A stretch of DNA of 64,000 nucleotides from Apostichopus japonicus (GCF_037975245.1 NC_092569.1:28861668-28925667); one strand, 5' to 3'. Positions 13,432 through 25,969 are shown, numbered from the stretch's first letter. Notes: generated by a model from the sequence alone, not told the origin. Made by a program: numbers and translations.

Positions 13432-13806
13432 AAAGGCATTGAAGACTCGCCCCAAACCGCGTGCGGCCATCTGAAAAAGTTAACTTCCTTTTGCTTGCAA
13501 GTGACGTTTTGTTTGTGTCGCTACAAAATGCAAACACTATTGAAACGTGATACTGTACCTTGTTATCTTTAGCTGGAACTGAGATGTACATCGCTGTATC
13601 GTTCATACCATGTGCTGTGGGTATTGACCGCAGCTGTATGTACTGACTGTACACTAGTGTCTAATTACCGACGTCCGGTAGCAAGCTGTGTGTGTATTTT
13701 CTGGGATCGATGGTGGTGATTAACACTTGTGTTACACCTCGTTCAAAACAAGGTCAGATTACCGGCATTAGACGTTTCTTTTTGCGCGAGTCTTCACACC
13801 CTTTAA
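13432..13806. mobile_element. MITE with TTAAAGG...TGAAGACTCGC terminal inverted repeats
   Basis: The left end 'ttaaaggcattgaagactcgc' and the right end (reverse complement 'ttaaagggtgtgaagactcgc') form ~21-bp inverted repeats. The element is about 375 bp with no coding frame. The outer TTAA could be the target site of a piggyBac-like parent, but I could not separate the TSD from the TIR. A truncated relative lies at 11447. Confidence 0.65.
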
Positions 13807-14054
13807 CCTACAAAGAAATCTAACTATGGTTACACATGTGACTAGTCATATTGTACTGTAGCAATATGCCTAGTCTAAAGTCAATTAAGGATAATTTTAA
13901 ATACAGTAGTCCATAGCCTACAATATTTTTAACTCAGGTATGATTCATACCAAATGAAATTCTTGTGATCATTCTCATGTCGAACTGGTTATTGTTCACA
14001 GTGTTGCCACAGAATCTGACTGTCAGCTTACCAGTACTGTATTCCTGATTTAAC

Positions 14055-17000
14055 ATGGCAGCTCCAAGACCCATCAGGTGAGAACCATGAATGCTTTTCA
14101 TCAATCTGTATTTATTTGTTTTTCATTAGAGAACAGAAATATTGTTTTCCTTCCTCACTTTCTGTTTTATATTTTAAAGCATAAGAATTTTAACTTGGAA
14201 ACATGGACTAGAAACTGAGCTGCTTATGGGACTACTTCATTATTAATGAAAATGTAATACTTGTGCTATTCAGTGAAATTGTATGCATAATTCCTTATGC
14301 CTACACTTAAGCTAATATTTGAATATGGTATCAGACGGTAAGATTACCTGATGTTAGTAATCTTATCTCTATAACGAGAGCAGTATATATATTGGAAGAC
14401 AGTGTACTTTCGTTTGCTGCAACTACGTTATTACTAAAAAGTTTGTAGCAAATGCATTTAAACTACATGATTACTGATTACTGTTCATTGACTGAAAGAT
14501 TGTAAGAAGAACCTAGATGGTGATAAAAATATGTGTGAATTTGGATAAATTCTAGCGTGTTTTTTCATCTACAGTTGCATACATTATTTCAGATGGGATA
14601 AACTGATAACCATTAAATACTGTATTCTCCTGTGATCAATTTCTTTGGTTCAGAACATAATGTTTGTGCATCAATTCACTCTTTTGCATTTTGCATTCAA
14701 CTCTTTTGCATTTGTACTTAGTAAACACTTTTTGCATATCAGTTGGAGTAGCAGCTTACTGTAGCAGCCTTGCTGTACTAGTGGTACATTTCATACTCAT
14801 TAATGCAAAACTTTAGAAAATACTAAAGTGATAATGTCTCTAATTTCCTTTCTCTTTTAATGGAGACAAATGCCCTTTAAGTTTGAAGCATAAAACATGT
14901 TTTTTTTCTATTTGAATAAAAATGTAGCCCAATCGTGATTGATGGAAAGACGGCATATCTTTCTGGACAGTTGGGATTGGATCCTGACAATAACTTCAAG
15001 TTAGTACCAGGAAGCATTGAAGCTGAGACTCGGCAAGTAAGTGCACAGTACACGCTCACTGCATGACTCTCTGTATTAAATTAATGCTATTAATTTGTTC
15101 TACACAATAAACTTTCATAAATTTGAGAAGCCTGTTTGACTAAAGAAGAATTTGTAAGATTCCAGCAATGTAGGCCAGTGCCTAATATTCAAACTTTCGA
15201 AACAATTTTCTTTGCACAAAATTAGGAACCAAGATTTACGATAATTTAATTGCTGAGAGAGTTTATTGTTGTTGTTTGTGCATGTACAACTGGTAGATTA
15301 GAATTCTGCTCTATCAACAACGGCGGCAGCAGTTAAGTCATTACTGTGACAGTTGATATGAAGGAAACCGATTCACAAAGTTATGTGTACGGAGAAAATT
15401 GTCATTAGGGTACTAACTTTAAAGTTAAGTTGTCTAAGAATGAAAGTGTTTTATTTTGTGACCTGAATAACTAATAAGTATAACAACTTGTGCAGTTACA
15501 CCCGGAGCTGGAGAGAAGCAAAGAACTGGTTGAAAAATGTAAATGTTTCCAGAATCACATTGTCATATTATTGCTTGCAGTAGTCTTAGAGAAGTTTTAA
15601 AGCTTGAGAATAATGCCGCATTTCTGGTACCGTAGCAATTGTAAGTTTTACAGCCGACATCCTAGAGAATAATGACAAACTGCTGTATGTAATTAATCCA
15701 AATCTGACAAAATTTGCTCAGCTGCTTTGTTCTAGTTACTCAAGGAGTAGTTATAGATACTTATTGAGATTTTGCAGCATTACTGAGCCAATGTGCCCAA
15801 ATTTTGAAAACCCGTTGGATTATGTAGAGCTCTTTAAGGCTTGAAAGAAATTATTGTCACAAGCAGACAATATCCTACATTCTGTACGATTTATTTTCCC
15901 AGAGACGTTTAACAACATTGGCAGAGTTCTTCGAAGCCAAGGGCTGTCCTATGGAGATGGTGGCTGTCCTATGGAGATGGTGAGTGGGGTTTCTAAAGAA
16001 GCATTCAATTTGTTACACAGAATAGACCAACTTGACCTTGTGAATAAGCTCTGATTTGCAAGCAAAATGAGAAAAAAAAAATCATTCCTTTTCCCATTTT
16101 CTCCTAGTGGTGAAAGTGACAGTGTTTCTCACAGACCTCAATGACTTTTCCAAAATGAATGAAGTCTACAGACAGTGTAAGTTTGTCTAATCTTACTTAG
16201 TTATTTCTTAGTAATCTTAACATCCTTATCACCTGCATCATACTGACAACTCACTATCAGAGTGATCTGGTTTGAATTGAACTTCTGCGAAGGTCACCTG
16301 CTCCGATACTGTAAGTTTGTAGACCTACGGTAGGTTGAATGTTGAGCTTTGAGTTGTGTCTAGTATGTACTCTATTCAATTGAATTCAAGTCAATTTATT
16401 TCTTATATGTACATAACTCACTGACAAAAGAAGTTAGAACAAAGAATTACATAATATTACATACGATGGCAGGAGCGGCGTTTTTATTCAAATATTGGGG
16501 GGGGGGGACATTTGCTTGGGTGCAGGCGAATTACTATCAAAGCGGAGCGCCTCTATTGGTGGCGCGCAGCGTACAAGAAAATTTCTGGTTTTGATAGCCC
16601 CCCAGATCACCGGAAATGGCACTTCTCGGGCTTGAAAAATGACCAACCGGATGAGCACTTGACTGAGAACCAAGTTTTTCCCAATACTTTTTTTTTTCAT
16701 TCATAACCTTTACAAGATTGTCACCAGTCACACATTATGTTCCACCTCATCGCATCTCCTGTGGATCATTGCTTTTGTAGGTAATTCTACGTAACGCCCC
16801 ACAATACCCGTCAGCCCCACTTTTCAAGGGTTTAAGTCCATTATTTGTTCAGAATTTGAATAATAAATTCACTTCAAAACATACCCATAATGTTGCACAA
16901 AATTTCATCTATGGACAACCAATATAGAAAAAAAACCTTCAACCCCTAACAGACCGGTCAAAATTGAACGAGTAGAGGGAAGTATGATGAAGAATGTTGG

Positions 17001-20000
17001 TCAAGGAATTTTCGAAAATTCAGACACAGTTAATTTCTTGGTGTACAAATATTAAAACCTCTTATAACGGCTACTATAAAACTATAACCCCCCCCCCTTG
17101 GCTACATGCCTGCGGTTAGAAATCTTGTAGGAAACAGGCCAAATGGAAACCCAGTGATCCCATATCGATGTTGATCATAAGTATGATTGTACGTACTTAC
17201 ACTCATACACAAGAGATATACAGACATTATGATAATAATCATGAGTGACAACATGCTTTACGGTCACAGGTCACAGAAACGACCACAAAGAGTCATTTAC
17301 CTCATGTAGCATGTGTTGGATGAAGTTTTAGCCACCGCCAAATATGATTTTGATAAATAATCTCACGCATTATTTTCTATTTATAGCCACACACAAAAAT
17401 TATGCCACCAAATATTGGGGGGGATACTAGTTACTATTAGATACTACCGTATATCCCCAACCTAAAATATTGGGGGGACATGTCCAAGAACAGTGAAAAA
17501 AACTTCCAGCCTCCACTGGGATTCGAACCCGGGTCTCCCGCTCTGTACGCGGACACCCTAACCAACTTGGCTATGGACGCTGATTGTATGTCCAGAGGTT
17601 CGAAACCGGTAAGGAAGGTCGTAATTTCACTGTGGGCGTTTGTCACCTGTATCGTTTGTCACCTGGTTGCTACAGCCCTATTTTCCTTTTTCATCGGCAA
17701 ACCAAATTTCATTACGGAAGCGGTCCGTCTAACTATTCATTTCGAAAAAAAAGTAAAAACTACTTTCGGTCATATATAGTAACAAATTGTGGCACGGTTA
17801 AACAGGCGCCTTGCGAGGGATTTGCCAATGGAGGGGCGAAGCTTGTATAAGCAAACTATCTAAGTGTAGCGCCACCATAACTTGGCGCGAAGCGCATAAG
17901 AAAATTTTGGCTGAAAAGGCCTCCCAGATCGCTGGAAATGGCACTTCCCAGGCCTTGTAAGTTGCATCTAAGCATTTTCTATTTTGAAATTACTAGCGAT
18001 ATCATAAAAAAATATGCTAAAAAAAAACTATGCCACCAAATATTGGGGGGATATTAGATACTATATCCCCCCACCTAAAATATTTGGGGGGACATGTCCC
18101 CCCCTGTCCCCCATGATCGCCGCCCATGTACGATGGACTCTAGAAAAAAGAACACTGTTCGTCAAAGCTAGTGACCGTAAAACAAACTTTAAAAAAAAAC
18201 TGCAGATTGATAGTATGTATCGTATGTTGTTGTGTGGTGCTGTGTAGTTCTCGTATAGCTTTAGTATAGTATACAGTAGATTGGTGACGTAATGACAGAC
18301 TGTTGGTGTTCGTTGTGTAATATCTGTGACATTATATCTATGCAAGTCAGTGATTGGCCTGTTGCATATCGCTGTACATCAGGATGTATTAATATACATA
18401 TCAAGAATTCTTCAAATATCTCTTAGAATTGGTACCAAGTGACTATAACACTTGTAGACATATTGATTGCCTTATAAGCCAATTATTACGACAATTGTTA
18501 TGTTTGTAAACACAACCAGCTTGTACTAAATTGAATTGAAATATTAAGATTGTCATATTTTTTTTTCTAAATTTACAGATTTTCCCAAAAACTTCCCTGC
18601 CCGTTCAGCAGTTAAAGTAGCTGGCCTTGTAGTGGTAAGTGTTCTATGGGTAGCAGTATTTGGAATTTCTCATAGAAAATTCAGTATTTTACACAGTAAT
18701 TTGATGTTTAGTTCATTGAACAGTCCAGCTTGCAGCTCTCTCCATATCTGGAAATGCTTTTTTAATGGTTGAAACTTCTCAAGGCACCTTTGGCAGCATC
18801 TCATTGAAAATACTGTTGAGCTTTAAATTATTGCAAGGTTTCTTCTTTATAAAATTTGCTTGGAAAAGATTAGAGAATTATGAAGTTGAAGGTTTACAGT
18901 CTTGTTTGAGACCAAAGGCCTCCTCACACAACTCATTGGTTACTTGTCTCACCCACACACCAAAGTGTGCACAATTCAAGCAATCCTTCCTGGTGCACTA
19001 CAGTGCACCACATCTACGTGTCCCCTAAGGGAGTTCCCATAGGGTGCAGCCACAAACAGGTGCACGCAACTATATTTACAAATGTCCTCACAAGTCCCCA
19101 TTTATACACTTGGGTGAAGAGAGGCGATGGAGATAAAGTTCCCTGCCCAAGCACACAATGTATTAATGATTACGTGTCATTTGAGCACATTTGATAGATA
19201 TGCTAATATTTTACTTTTAAATATTTATCAAGATTGATATTCTACCAGCCATTTTCCTATTCCATTTTCTCTAATATCAACCACCTTAATCATCCTCCCA
19301 TGGGTTTCATGCTGAGATGTTTATAAAGAACATTAAAGCTTGAAATGCTGGCCATTTTTCTTAAATCGCTCGGTTCCATTTCGAACGGTCTAGCTGAAGG
19401 TGTGTCTGGATGTGATGCAGTCTGTGGTTAATCTAAGAAGGGACAGTGCCTCTGTAAACACATGCCAGCCTTTTGCAAGAAGAATTTGAATTGATTAAAT
19501 GGATGCTTACTTTGTGAAATGTTAAACAATTGAACCTTTTTTGCTTCAAAATTGTGTTTTTGGGACTAAATGATGACAGAGACAAGAAAAAAGTGTGCAA
19601 AGTACTTTGAACTTTAAAACTTTGAACCGTTTTACAGAGTTGATAAAAGTGTCTCCCACCATTGACGTACTAAGCATAATCATGCAGCTTTGTCAAGAGA
19701 GTAATTGGGGGGGGGGGGTAAGAGTGTTACTGTGTTTTTTTTTCGATAGGTTCAAATATTCTAATGATGATAGTGAGGAGGAAGATATAACACATGATTT
19801 GACAATTGATTTTGATATAGATTAGTTGTACAGAAATAGAGACTACAGCACTGTGGGCTCATGGATCTAACTTTGAAGGCAGAACAAAATGGTACTTTGT
19901 ATTCTTAAAGAAAGGGACAAGATGAGACCATCTGGATATCTTCTTTGAAAGTTTTAAGTACCAATGTCAAATACTGTATGAAAGTTAGCACCCCTTCAAT

Positions 20001-20159
20001 GAATTAAAAAAATGTATATTTTTCAATCTTTTTGATATCCAGAATAAATCTGAAATTTAATTTTGATTTTGTTTCGAATGATCATTTCAGAATGCAAGAA
20101 TCGAGATAGAATGCATAGCGTCATTTGGCCATGCCGTTCGACCGATGAGCAAGCTGTGA
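14055..20159 (+). CDS. RIDA: RidA/UK114-family reactive intermediate deaminase, six exons
   Basis: Exons: 14055-14077, 14928-15036, 15905-15959, 16108-16176, 18579-18634 and 20091-20159. All have GT-AG junctions and compatible phases, giving 126 residues (the family is usually 125-137). Members hydrolyse reactive 2-iminobutanoate/2-iminopropanoate made by PLP enzymes, as homotrimers. Landmarks: 'TAYLSGQLGLDP' (Ser about 20), 'VVKVTVFLTDLNDF', 'NEVYRQYFPKNFPARSAVKV' (Arg about 94, the substrate-carboxylate arginine) and 'ARIEIECIA' (Glu about 111). The breaks fall where animal RIDA genes have theirs. Oddities: exon 1 encodes only seven codons plus two bases, and the 'GPYSQ' strand near the usual N-terminus is missing. 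Exon 3 carries a 20-bp tandem duplication over its donor, and its frame-correct acceptor is the second AG of 'cccagag'. Intron 4 (2.4 kb) holds repeats. The family assignment is strong; exon 1 is the least certain part. Confidence 0.88.
15941..15981 (+). repeat. 20-bp tandem duplication spanning the exon 3 splice donor of RIDA
   Basis: 'gctgtcctatggagatggtg' occurs twice head to tail (about 15943-15962 and 15963-15982). Each copy offers a donor after GAGATG: GTGGCT in the first and GTGAGT in the second. Only the first keeps the frame into exon 4 (GD-VVKV). The second, better-looking donor adds 20 bases and leads to TGG TGA at the start of exon 4. Confidence 0.85.
16470..17110 (+). repeat. Interspersed repeat family A, copy 3 (in RIDA intron 4)
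   Basis: It is colinear with 4392-5000: a G run, the core 'ctatcaaagcggagcgcc', 'tggcgcgcagcgtacaagaaaatttctgg', 'atcaccggaaatggcact', 'acagaccggtcaaaattg' and 'attcagacacagttaattt'. It ends in a C run and 'ttggctacatgcctg'. No coding function is seen. Confidence 0.65.
17509..17580 (-). tRNA. tRNA-like sequence, probable pseudogene or SINE head
   Basis: On the minus strand, 72 nt start GCGTCCA and end TGGAGGC (six of seven acceptor pairs). They contain box A-like TAGCCAAGTTGGTTA, a plausible anticodon arm (CCGC-GTACAGA-GCGG) and box B GGTTCGAATCCC. A T7 run follows about 7-15 nt after the 3' end, as in Pol III transcripts. The T-stem has a mismatch and the apparent anticodon (ACA) is unusual. 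A tRNA-derived repeat lying inside the RIDA intron is more likely than a working tRNA gene. Confidence 0.45.
17800..18130. repeat. Core-containing repeat (in RIDA intron 4)
   Basis: 'CAGGCGCCTTGCGAGG' at 17802 is followed by the core 'tctaagtgtagcgccaccata..ttggcgcg' (about 17859-17888) and by 'cctcccagatcgctggaaatggcacttcccaggcct'-type sequence shared with 5816-6000. It ends in G/C blocks near 18120. The short block 'ccaaatattgggggg' also appears at 17405. Confidence 0.55.
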
Positions 20160-20257
20160 TTGGACGGTTGTCTATCTTGAAACTGATGACAATTGCCATG
20201 AGAACTTCATCACCTCATTATAATAGTATAATTGCGAAATTTGCTGCTGTAATAATG

Positions 20258-20263
20258 AATAAA
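20258..20263 (+). promoter_or_regulatory. Candidate poly(A) signal of RIDA
   Basis: A canonical AATAAA lies about 100 bp after the RIDA stop codon, on the same strand. The position is reasonable for a short 3' UTR, but transcript evidence would be needed. Confidence 0.5.
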
Positions 20264-20649
20264 ATCATACAGATTCAATCTATGTAAACACGAAATGGAT
20301 TTTTGACTTTATAGGCAACAGTTTATAATGAAAGAGAAAAGTGGCTTCCATTCTTTTTTAATTTGATGCTTGGAAAGAAGACGGCGCATCCAGCCGAGAT
20401 GCAGCGATCGATATGAAAATTAAATAATGACACTTTGCTTTATGATGTTTGATTACAATGCAGACAAAACAGCATAAAGTACTTTGTGAGGTCAATTGCT
20501 AGGGATTTTTGAGAAGTGGTTTATTCAAATGAAGATTGCAAGTTACGCTGCTATAGGGCATGCTGTATGAATCAAAAACGATGATGTAAGTGGATAGCAC
20601 GAAACCTGCATATGTCAATTTTAATTCAACATATGTCGATCTCTTCCAC

Positions 20650-20900
20650 ATATGTATGTATTGTATGTATTTTAGATCCTCCTGCAAGCAGGAACTCGGG
20701 AAGAAGCCTCATTGGCTTATCAAAGCCGCAAGCTGACCGAAATCAGTCTCTAAGATTCATATTTAACGTCCATGATTATGAATTGTCAGTTGTCAACAAC
20801 TCTGTAACTTGACGACATACATTAAACTTGGAGTGACTCGAACTGGGGTCCAAATGATTGGAAGGCAACGGTGTTCACCACTGAGCTAACACTCCTTGGT
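20650..20900 (-). mobile_element. tRNA-derived SINE, copy 2
   Basis: It reads on the minus strand: a head with box A 'TTAGCTCAGTGGTG' and box B-like 'AGTTCGAGTCACTCC', then the shared body ('GCTTGCGGCTTTGATAAGCC', 'TTCCTGCTTGCAGGAGGATC') and a CATA-type tail at 20650-20672. Body and head are closest to the copy at 50464. Confidence 0.8.
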
Positions 20901-21384
20901 GTTGATTCCTTGTTGATATGTTGATTCCTTCCAATCGCAGCACTAGAAAACAACATGTGACACTTGTCGTCTAATGAGAGCATGAGAAACCGACAAATGT
21001 CAAGTTAATATGACAAAGGCCTATGTAGATTTCTTTCACATTTGACAGGTCTTTTCCCATCGAAGCACTAGAAAATATCATGTGACAATTGTGGTCCAAT
21101 AAGAGCATTAAAAACTGACATGTGTCAATTTACTTAGACTTATGTCAATTTAATTTGACGTATGTCGAGTTCGTCCAATCAGAGCACCAACATCTGTCAG
21201 TGTAATTCAACATATGTCGATTTCTATGGCAAGTTTAGAGAAGGACAGGAGTGTGATGAGTGTTACCTCGAACGCCTAGCGTTATTCTTCCAGGCTAATA
21301 TCATACGCGATGACAGAGCCGTGAGTACGTTCCTCACTGTGGTAGGTCCGGTAGCCTATTCGTTGTTAAAATCGCTATCGTCAC
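20901..21384. other. Intergenic with loosely repeated short segments
   Basis: Variants of 'atcatgtgacaattgt', 'caatnagagca', 'gacatgtgtcaattt' and 'catatgtcgat' recur at roughly 100-bp spacing between 20940 and 21230, suggesting a decayed tandem repeat. No gene is supported. Confidence 0.4.
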
Positions 21385-21562
21385 CGACGGGCTACAATAC
21401 AGGCTTCGTCGTACTACCAGGATCGACCCTGTCAGGCTACAATCCAGTCTCCGCTGTACTACGAGGATCGACCCGGTCAGGCTAAAATCAAGTCTTCGTC
21501 GTACTATGAGGAACCACCCCATTGGGCTACAATCCAGGTTTAGCCGTACTTTGAGGATCGAC
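21385..21562. repeat. ~47-bp tandem repeat, four copies
   Basis: The block 'ggctacaatccag' followed by 'tcgtcgtacta' and 'gaggatcgaccc' recurs four times at about 47 bp with substitutions. It is open on both strands but interrupted by stops at its edges, and no exon context is visible. Confidence 0.8.
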
Positions 21563-21744
21563 CGCAAATGTGGCGTATATTCCCAATGATGATGGTTTTA
21601 TTGTGTTTTAACTAGTGTCATACGTTGCTACTTTATCGAAGTGGATGATATAGTAGAGAAAATCAAGGGATACTCGTCAGTTCCATATACAATAATAAGT
21701 TTGATAATCAAACATCATTGACCCGTTTGTGACGCCCAGCTTGA

Positions 21745-22450
21745 TATCCCAAGAAGATAAGCATGGGTAAACCTCATATTTGGTGTGTAGAAGTATCACA
21801 TTGAGGGAAAGAAGCCTATTGTTTTTGATAGAGGTCAAAGTTCATTTTGGGTCACCAGTGGTCAAATTTTGAAAACCTTGCTAACTCAATATTGCAAGAA
21901 GAGAAGCGTGGGAAAACCTCATTTTGGTTTGTAGAAGTAACACATTGATTACAAGAAGCGTATTGTTTTTGGTGGAGGTCAAATGTTATTTTGGGGTCAT
22001 CAGCCATCAAATTGTGAAAACTTTGTAAACATGATATTGCAAGAAGAGAACCTTGGACAGATCTAATATTTGGTTTGTAGATGTACCATACCAAATTTAT
22101 GGAGCCTATTATTGCTTTTGGTGGAGGTCATAGGTCATTTGAAGTCAACAAACGCCAACCATTTACTTCATTCCCCTCTTACCTATTTCTCTACACTAAC
22201 ACACCTTACTAAACATAATATCGCAAGTGTAGCTTGGACAGATCGCATATTCGGTATGTAATTGTACCACATTGAGTACAAGAAGCCTTGTTGTTGTGGG
22301 CGGAGGTCAATGGTCGTTTGAGTTCACCATGGGTCAAATTGTGAAATCATGATTTACACAATTTTTCAACAAGGACAGATGTCATATTTAGTATGTTGAT
22401 GTATCTATCACATTTGGCACAAGAAGCCTGTTGTTGAGGTCAATGGTCAT
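21745..22450. repeat. ~145-bp tandem repeat, about five decaying copies
   Basis: 'gcaagaagagaa', 'ttggtttgtagaagta', 'aagcctattgtttttgg' and 'ggaggtcaaaggtcattt' recur in order near 21760, 21893, 22037, 22225 and 22370. Divergence rises toward the right. No coding function is evident. Confidence 0.75.
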
Positions 22451-24776
22451 TTCAGGACAGCCTGTGTCATTGTGAATGTATTGTTTGTCACATCACACTG
22501 CACTGATTGTCACTGTATTACTAAGATCAAGTATGTTGTACACCCTTACTATACATTATTACATTGTTTCAATTCAATATTTTCTCTTAAGTTCTTTATT
22601 CCAGTATAAATTATATAAAATGTATACCTAGGACCAATTATATATATGAAAACCAATAATTAATTAAAATGATTAGAACAGAGACAGATTAAAATAAAAG
22701 ATATTGTGTGAACAGTCCAATTTTCCTCAATGAAACAACATTAGTATCTGATATAAGCGGTTCGGTGAACTGTGTTGAAAGCACTTGAATTTATATGAAG
22801 TTATAAATGAATATAAATAAATTACCTTAAGGGATGTGAAGTTCACAATATGCCAATGACTGTAATGTATTTGATTTCAAATGCAACACAATTTTGAAGT
22901 ATTTATTTTGTATCTCACAACAACAACAACAACAACATGTACCCTAAAGGTGGCATCCTCCTATTAGAGTATATCAATCCGCTCGATTGTTCTCCTTCAG
23001 GAAAAGTGCCAAAAAGCAGCAGGAGAACATCTTTTGTGACCTGTTATCAATCATAATCTAGTTTTCTGTGGCTTGCATGTTGAAGAGCATGAATGGAAGT
23101 ACATGTGGTGAGAAAATTGGGTCAATTACGGCAATTTTAGACCCCTTTAGGCCTCCCGGGAGCAGCGTAGGAAATTTGTTTACCACTGAGTGTAGAGGTT
23201 TGTTTACAAGTGACGAAAACTTCCGGCCCGGATAGCAAAAAATCTACATGGTCATGGTACTGAAAATTGATGGTGCCATGAAAGGCCAACTTGTCAGCTA
23301 TCCGGTGATCGGTAGCGTTTAGCTAGTGAAAACTTCTATCTAGACTTAGAGACCACATTACTTTTGTGAAGTAGTGTGTAAGTCAATGGGGCTTTTCGTG
23401 GGCGTATGCTACCTTAAGCAAAAATGCCAAATTTTTCATTTTAAGTGCTAGAAATCCCAATTTTGGATGAAAGTAGTTGCTATGGTGTGTAAAAATGGTT
23501 TTCAAGCAAACGTCAGAAAATTTCAAGCTTGGGTGATTTTTACCATAAATTAGTATTACATCCTTAAAGTATCACAAACAGCATGTGCGTTTCCATAAAT
23601 TAGGCTAGAGTAGCCTTCTGAGCATTTCTAACCAGTTTTCCTCCCCAATAAATATTGGGTCATTAAGCCTTGACCTACCAAAGCTTCCGTAGTATGATTC
23701 CTGCCTTGAATCTGCTAAGTAGGTGCCAAATGCACGAAATTCAAAATCCTTCAGAATCAGACCAAAATGCCTGCAGTGTGTTTGACGTGAACGACTAAGT
23801 TCAGTGAAATTTGACATCTGTGGGCACCTAAAGTACATGGTAATCATACTTTGAGTTATTTTTGTTAAAGTTGGAAGTTCCTGGTGTTTAACTAAGGACA
23901 AAAACTCAGTTTCAATGCTTGAAATACCCCTAATGTTGTTAGCTTAGGCCTAGGCCTCAGGTTCATAATGGCGCTACGTTAGTATCCTAGACCAAGTCTA
24001 CACCAGCTGCAGCACAATGTTGTATGAGGTCTGTATCCTAAGTGGAGCCTCTGCTGAGGGCTAATACCTTGCACAGAGAATGTTTTGAGTCTTATTTAGC
24101 AAATAATCCACAAAGGTATGCATTTTCTGCTTCTGCCAATGTGCATCAAGGGGTTTTTGAGCCTACTAACTCCTCATTAGTTTTCTGTTGTTTTGTCAAT
24201 TTTCAGAGAAAGTTGATGTGCTAAGTCCTCAGCATGCACAGCGATATACTTTGAATGGGTGTGGTATCAATGGACTCAACTGGTTAGATGAGGTAACAAC
24301 AAATCCCAAACAACTCTGACAGCAGAAAGAGATATCCTGATGCGCTTCCATGGGAGATCTACTGTAGTAACTATAGGAACCAGTGCTTGCTACCAATGGA
24401 GAATAAGGTAATTTGACGTTGTTGTTCTCTGCCGAGCAACAAATTTGAATGTTTTATCATGAAATATGCCCCCTATCCACCTCATTTCTCTTATAACTGT
24501 CTTTAATACATTGTAACAACCTATGCACAAACCTTTAAATGGACTGGATATGCTATTGAGGTGAACAGTGTATCTAGATAGCATTCCAGTAAGCTTTCCT
24601 TTTGACTACTGTAATACTGTTACAGTGAGGCTGTTGTTTACAAATCCCGATGATCCAGTTTTGGCAAAGAACACCTTCAATTCTCTTCTTTTATTCTTAG
24701 TAACTTAACAGTTGCACTGGAGTGACATGCAATATCAGTTTAACATGTTCCAAACAGTTCAGGAATACATTGGGGT
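22451..24776. other. Intergenic, no gene confidently seen
   Basis: It contains a (CAA)n run (22918-22936), interspersed repeat C copy 2 (23325-23415) and AT-rich sequence. A possible exon-like open stretch after 'caattttcag' at 24207, reading 'KVDVLSPQHAQRYTLNG' and ending at 'GATGAG|GTAAC' (24290), is unrecognised and unsupported by neighbours. Confidence 0.4.
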
Positions 24777-25793
24777 TTGTTAGAAAGACTGCAGTCAAAG
24801 TATCGATTAGGTGGTACAGTTCTATCCTGGTTCAATTCTTATATTACTGAGCATTATCAACAGGTGAAAATTGAAGATGTTGTCTCATCTCCTCGTCCAT
24901 TAGTTACTGGTGTACCACAGGGCTCTGTACTTGGATCTGTTCTTTTTTCTTTATATCTTGCGGAGTTGAGTGATATTATTCGGCACCATGGTGTTCATTT
25001 CCATCATTATGCGGATGATACTCAATTACTTCTTGCTTTCGATAAGGATCATGTGCCAAATGCTTTTCATAAAATGGAAACCTGTATAAGTGCTGTAAAC
25101 ACTTGGCTTACAACTAATCAGTTGAAACTAAACTGTGATAAAACAGAGTTTATTGTTTTTCGATCACGTTTCTCTGAAGTTACACCTAATTTTCCACCAC
25201 TTACTGTTGGTAAAGACTCAATTAATATCTCCTCAACTGTTAGAAACCTTGTTGCATATTTTGACCAGACCATGTCACTTGATAATCACATTACTAATCT
25301 CTGTCGTTCTGCAAATTGGCAACTTAGGAAAATCAGTTTGATGAGGAATTACCTCGATAATAAGACTTGCGAGATACTGGTCCATGCGTTTGTGACATCA
25401 AAGCTTGATTTTCTAAATTCACTTTTATTTGGCCTTCCTGATACAACCATCAAGAAACTCCAAAAGATCCAAAACACCGCTGCCCGTATTGTGAAAAGGA
25501 AAGGAAGAAAGTGCCGCACCACCCCACTTCTGAAGGAACTTCATTGGCTCCCTATCAGCTACAGAATCCAGTATAAAATACTTCTTCTCACCTGTGCTCA
25601 TCATCTTGAACGGCCTGTGTACCTGTCACAACTTCTCTTGCCATATACTCCAACTCGCACACTTCGTTCCTCCAACAAACCGTATTTAACTGTTCCAAAA
25701 CCACGGTTGAAGAACTATGGTTACAGAAGCTTCCAGTACTCTGTGTCTTATCTCTGGAACAAGTTACCAGATCACATTCGAACATGCTATTAA
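24777..25793 (+). mobile_element. 5'-truncated LINE reverse transcriptase (L2/CR1-like)
   Basis: An open frame of 338 codons contains reverse-transcriptase blocks in order: 'LERLQSKYRLGG', 'VLSWFNSYI', 'VPQGSVLGSVLF' (residues about 48-59) and 'HHYADDTQLLLAF' (about 81-93, the catalytic Y-A-D-D). Then come 'WLTTNQLKLNCDKTEFIVF', the thumb region with 'LVHAFVTSKLDF..LLFGLP', 'LQKIQNTAARIV' and 'LKELHWLPI..RIQYKI', and a C-terminal 'FQYSVSYLWNKLPDHIR'. This matches the L2/CR1 superfamily. The endonuclease and first RT blocks are missing, so it is a truncated copy. The reading frame is intact, suggesting a fairly recent insertion. Confidence 0.9.
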
Positions 25794-25969
25794 CTTTCTA
25801 CTTTCAAAAGTCTACTTAAGACCCATTTTTGGTTCCTTGCTTTAAGCAAAAGGAACCTATGCAGTCAGGTTGGCGTGTGTGTGTGTGTGTGTTCTTACAT
25901 GCCACACCATTGTGGGGCAGCAGAACTGACACACACATTCAATTGTTGATCCGATTTTTGTGTAACCTG

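Noticed and set aside
15854-16054. 66-codon plus frame over RIDA exon 3
   Set aside because: It reads exon 3 in the correct frame at first but runs into introns at both sides; the spliced model explains it.
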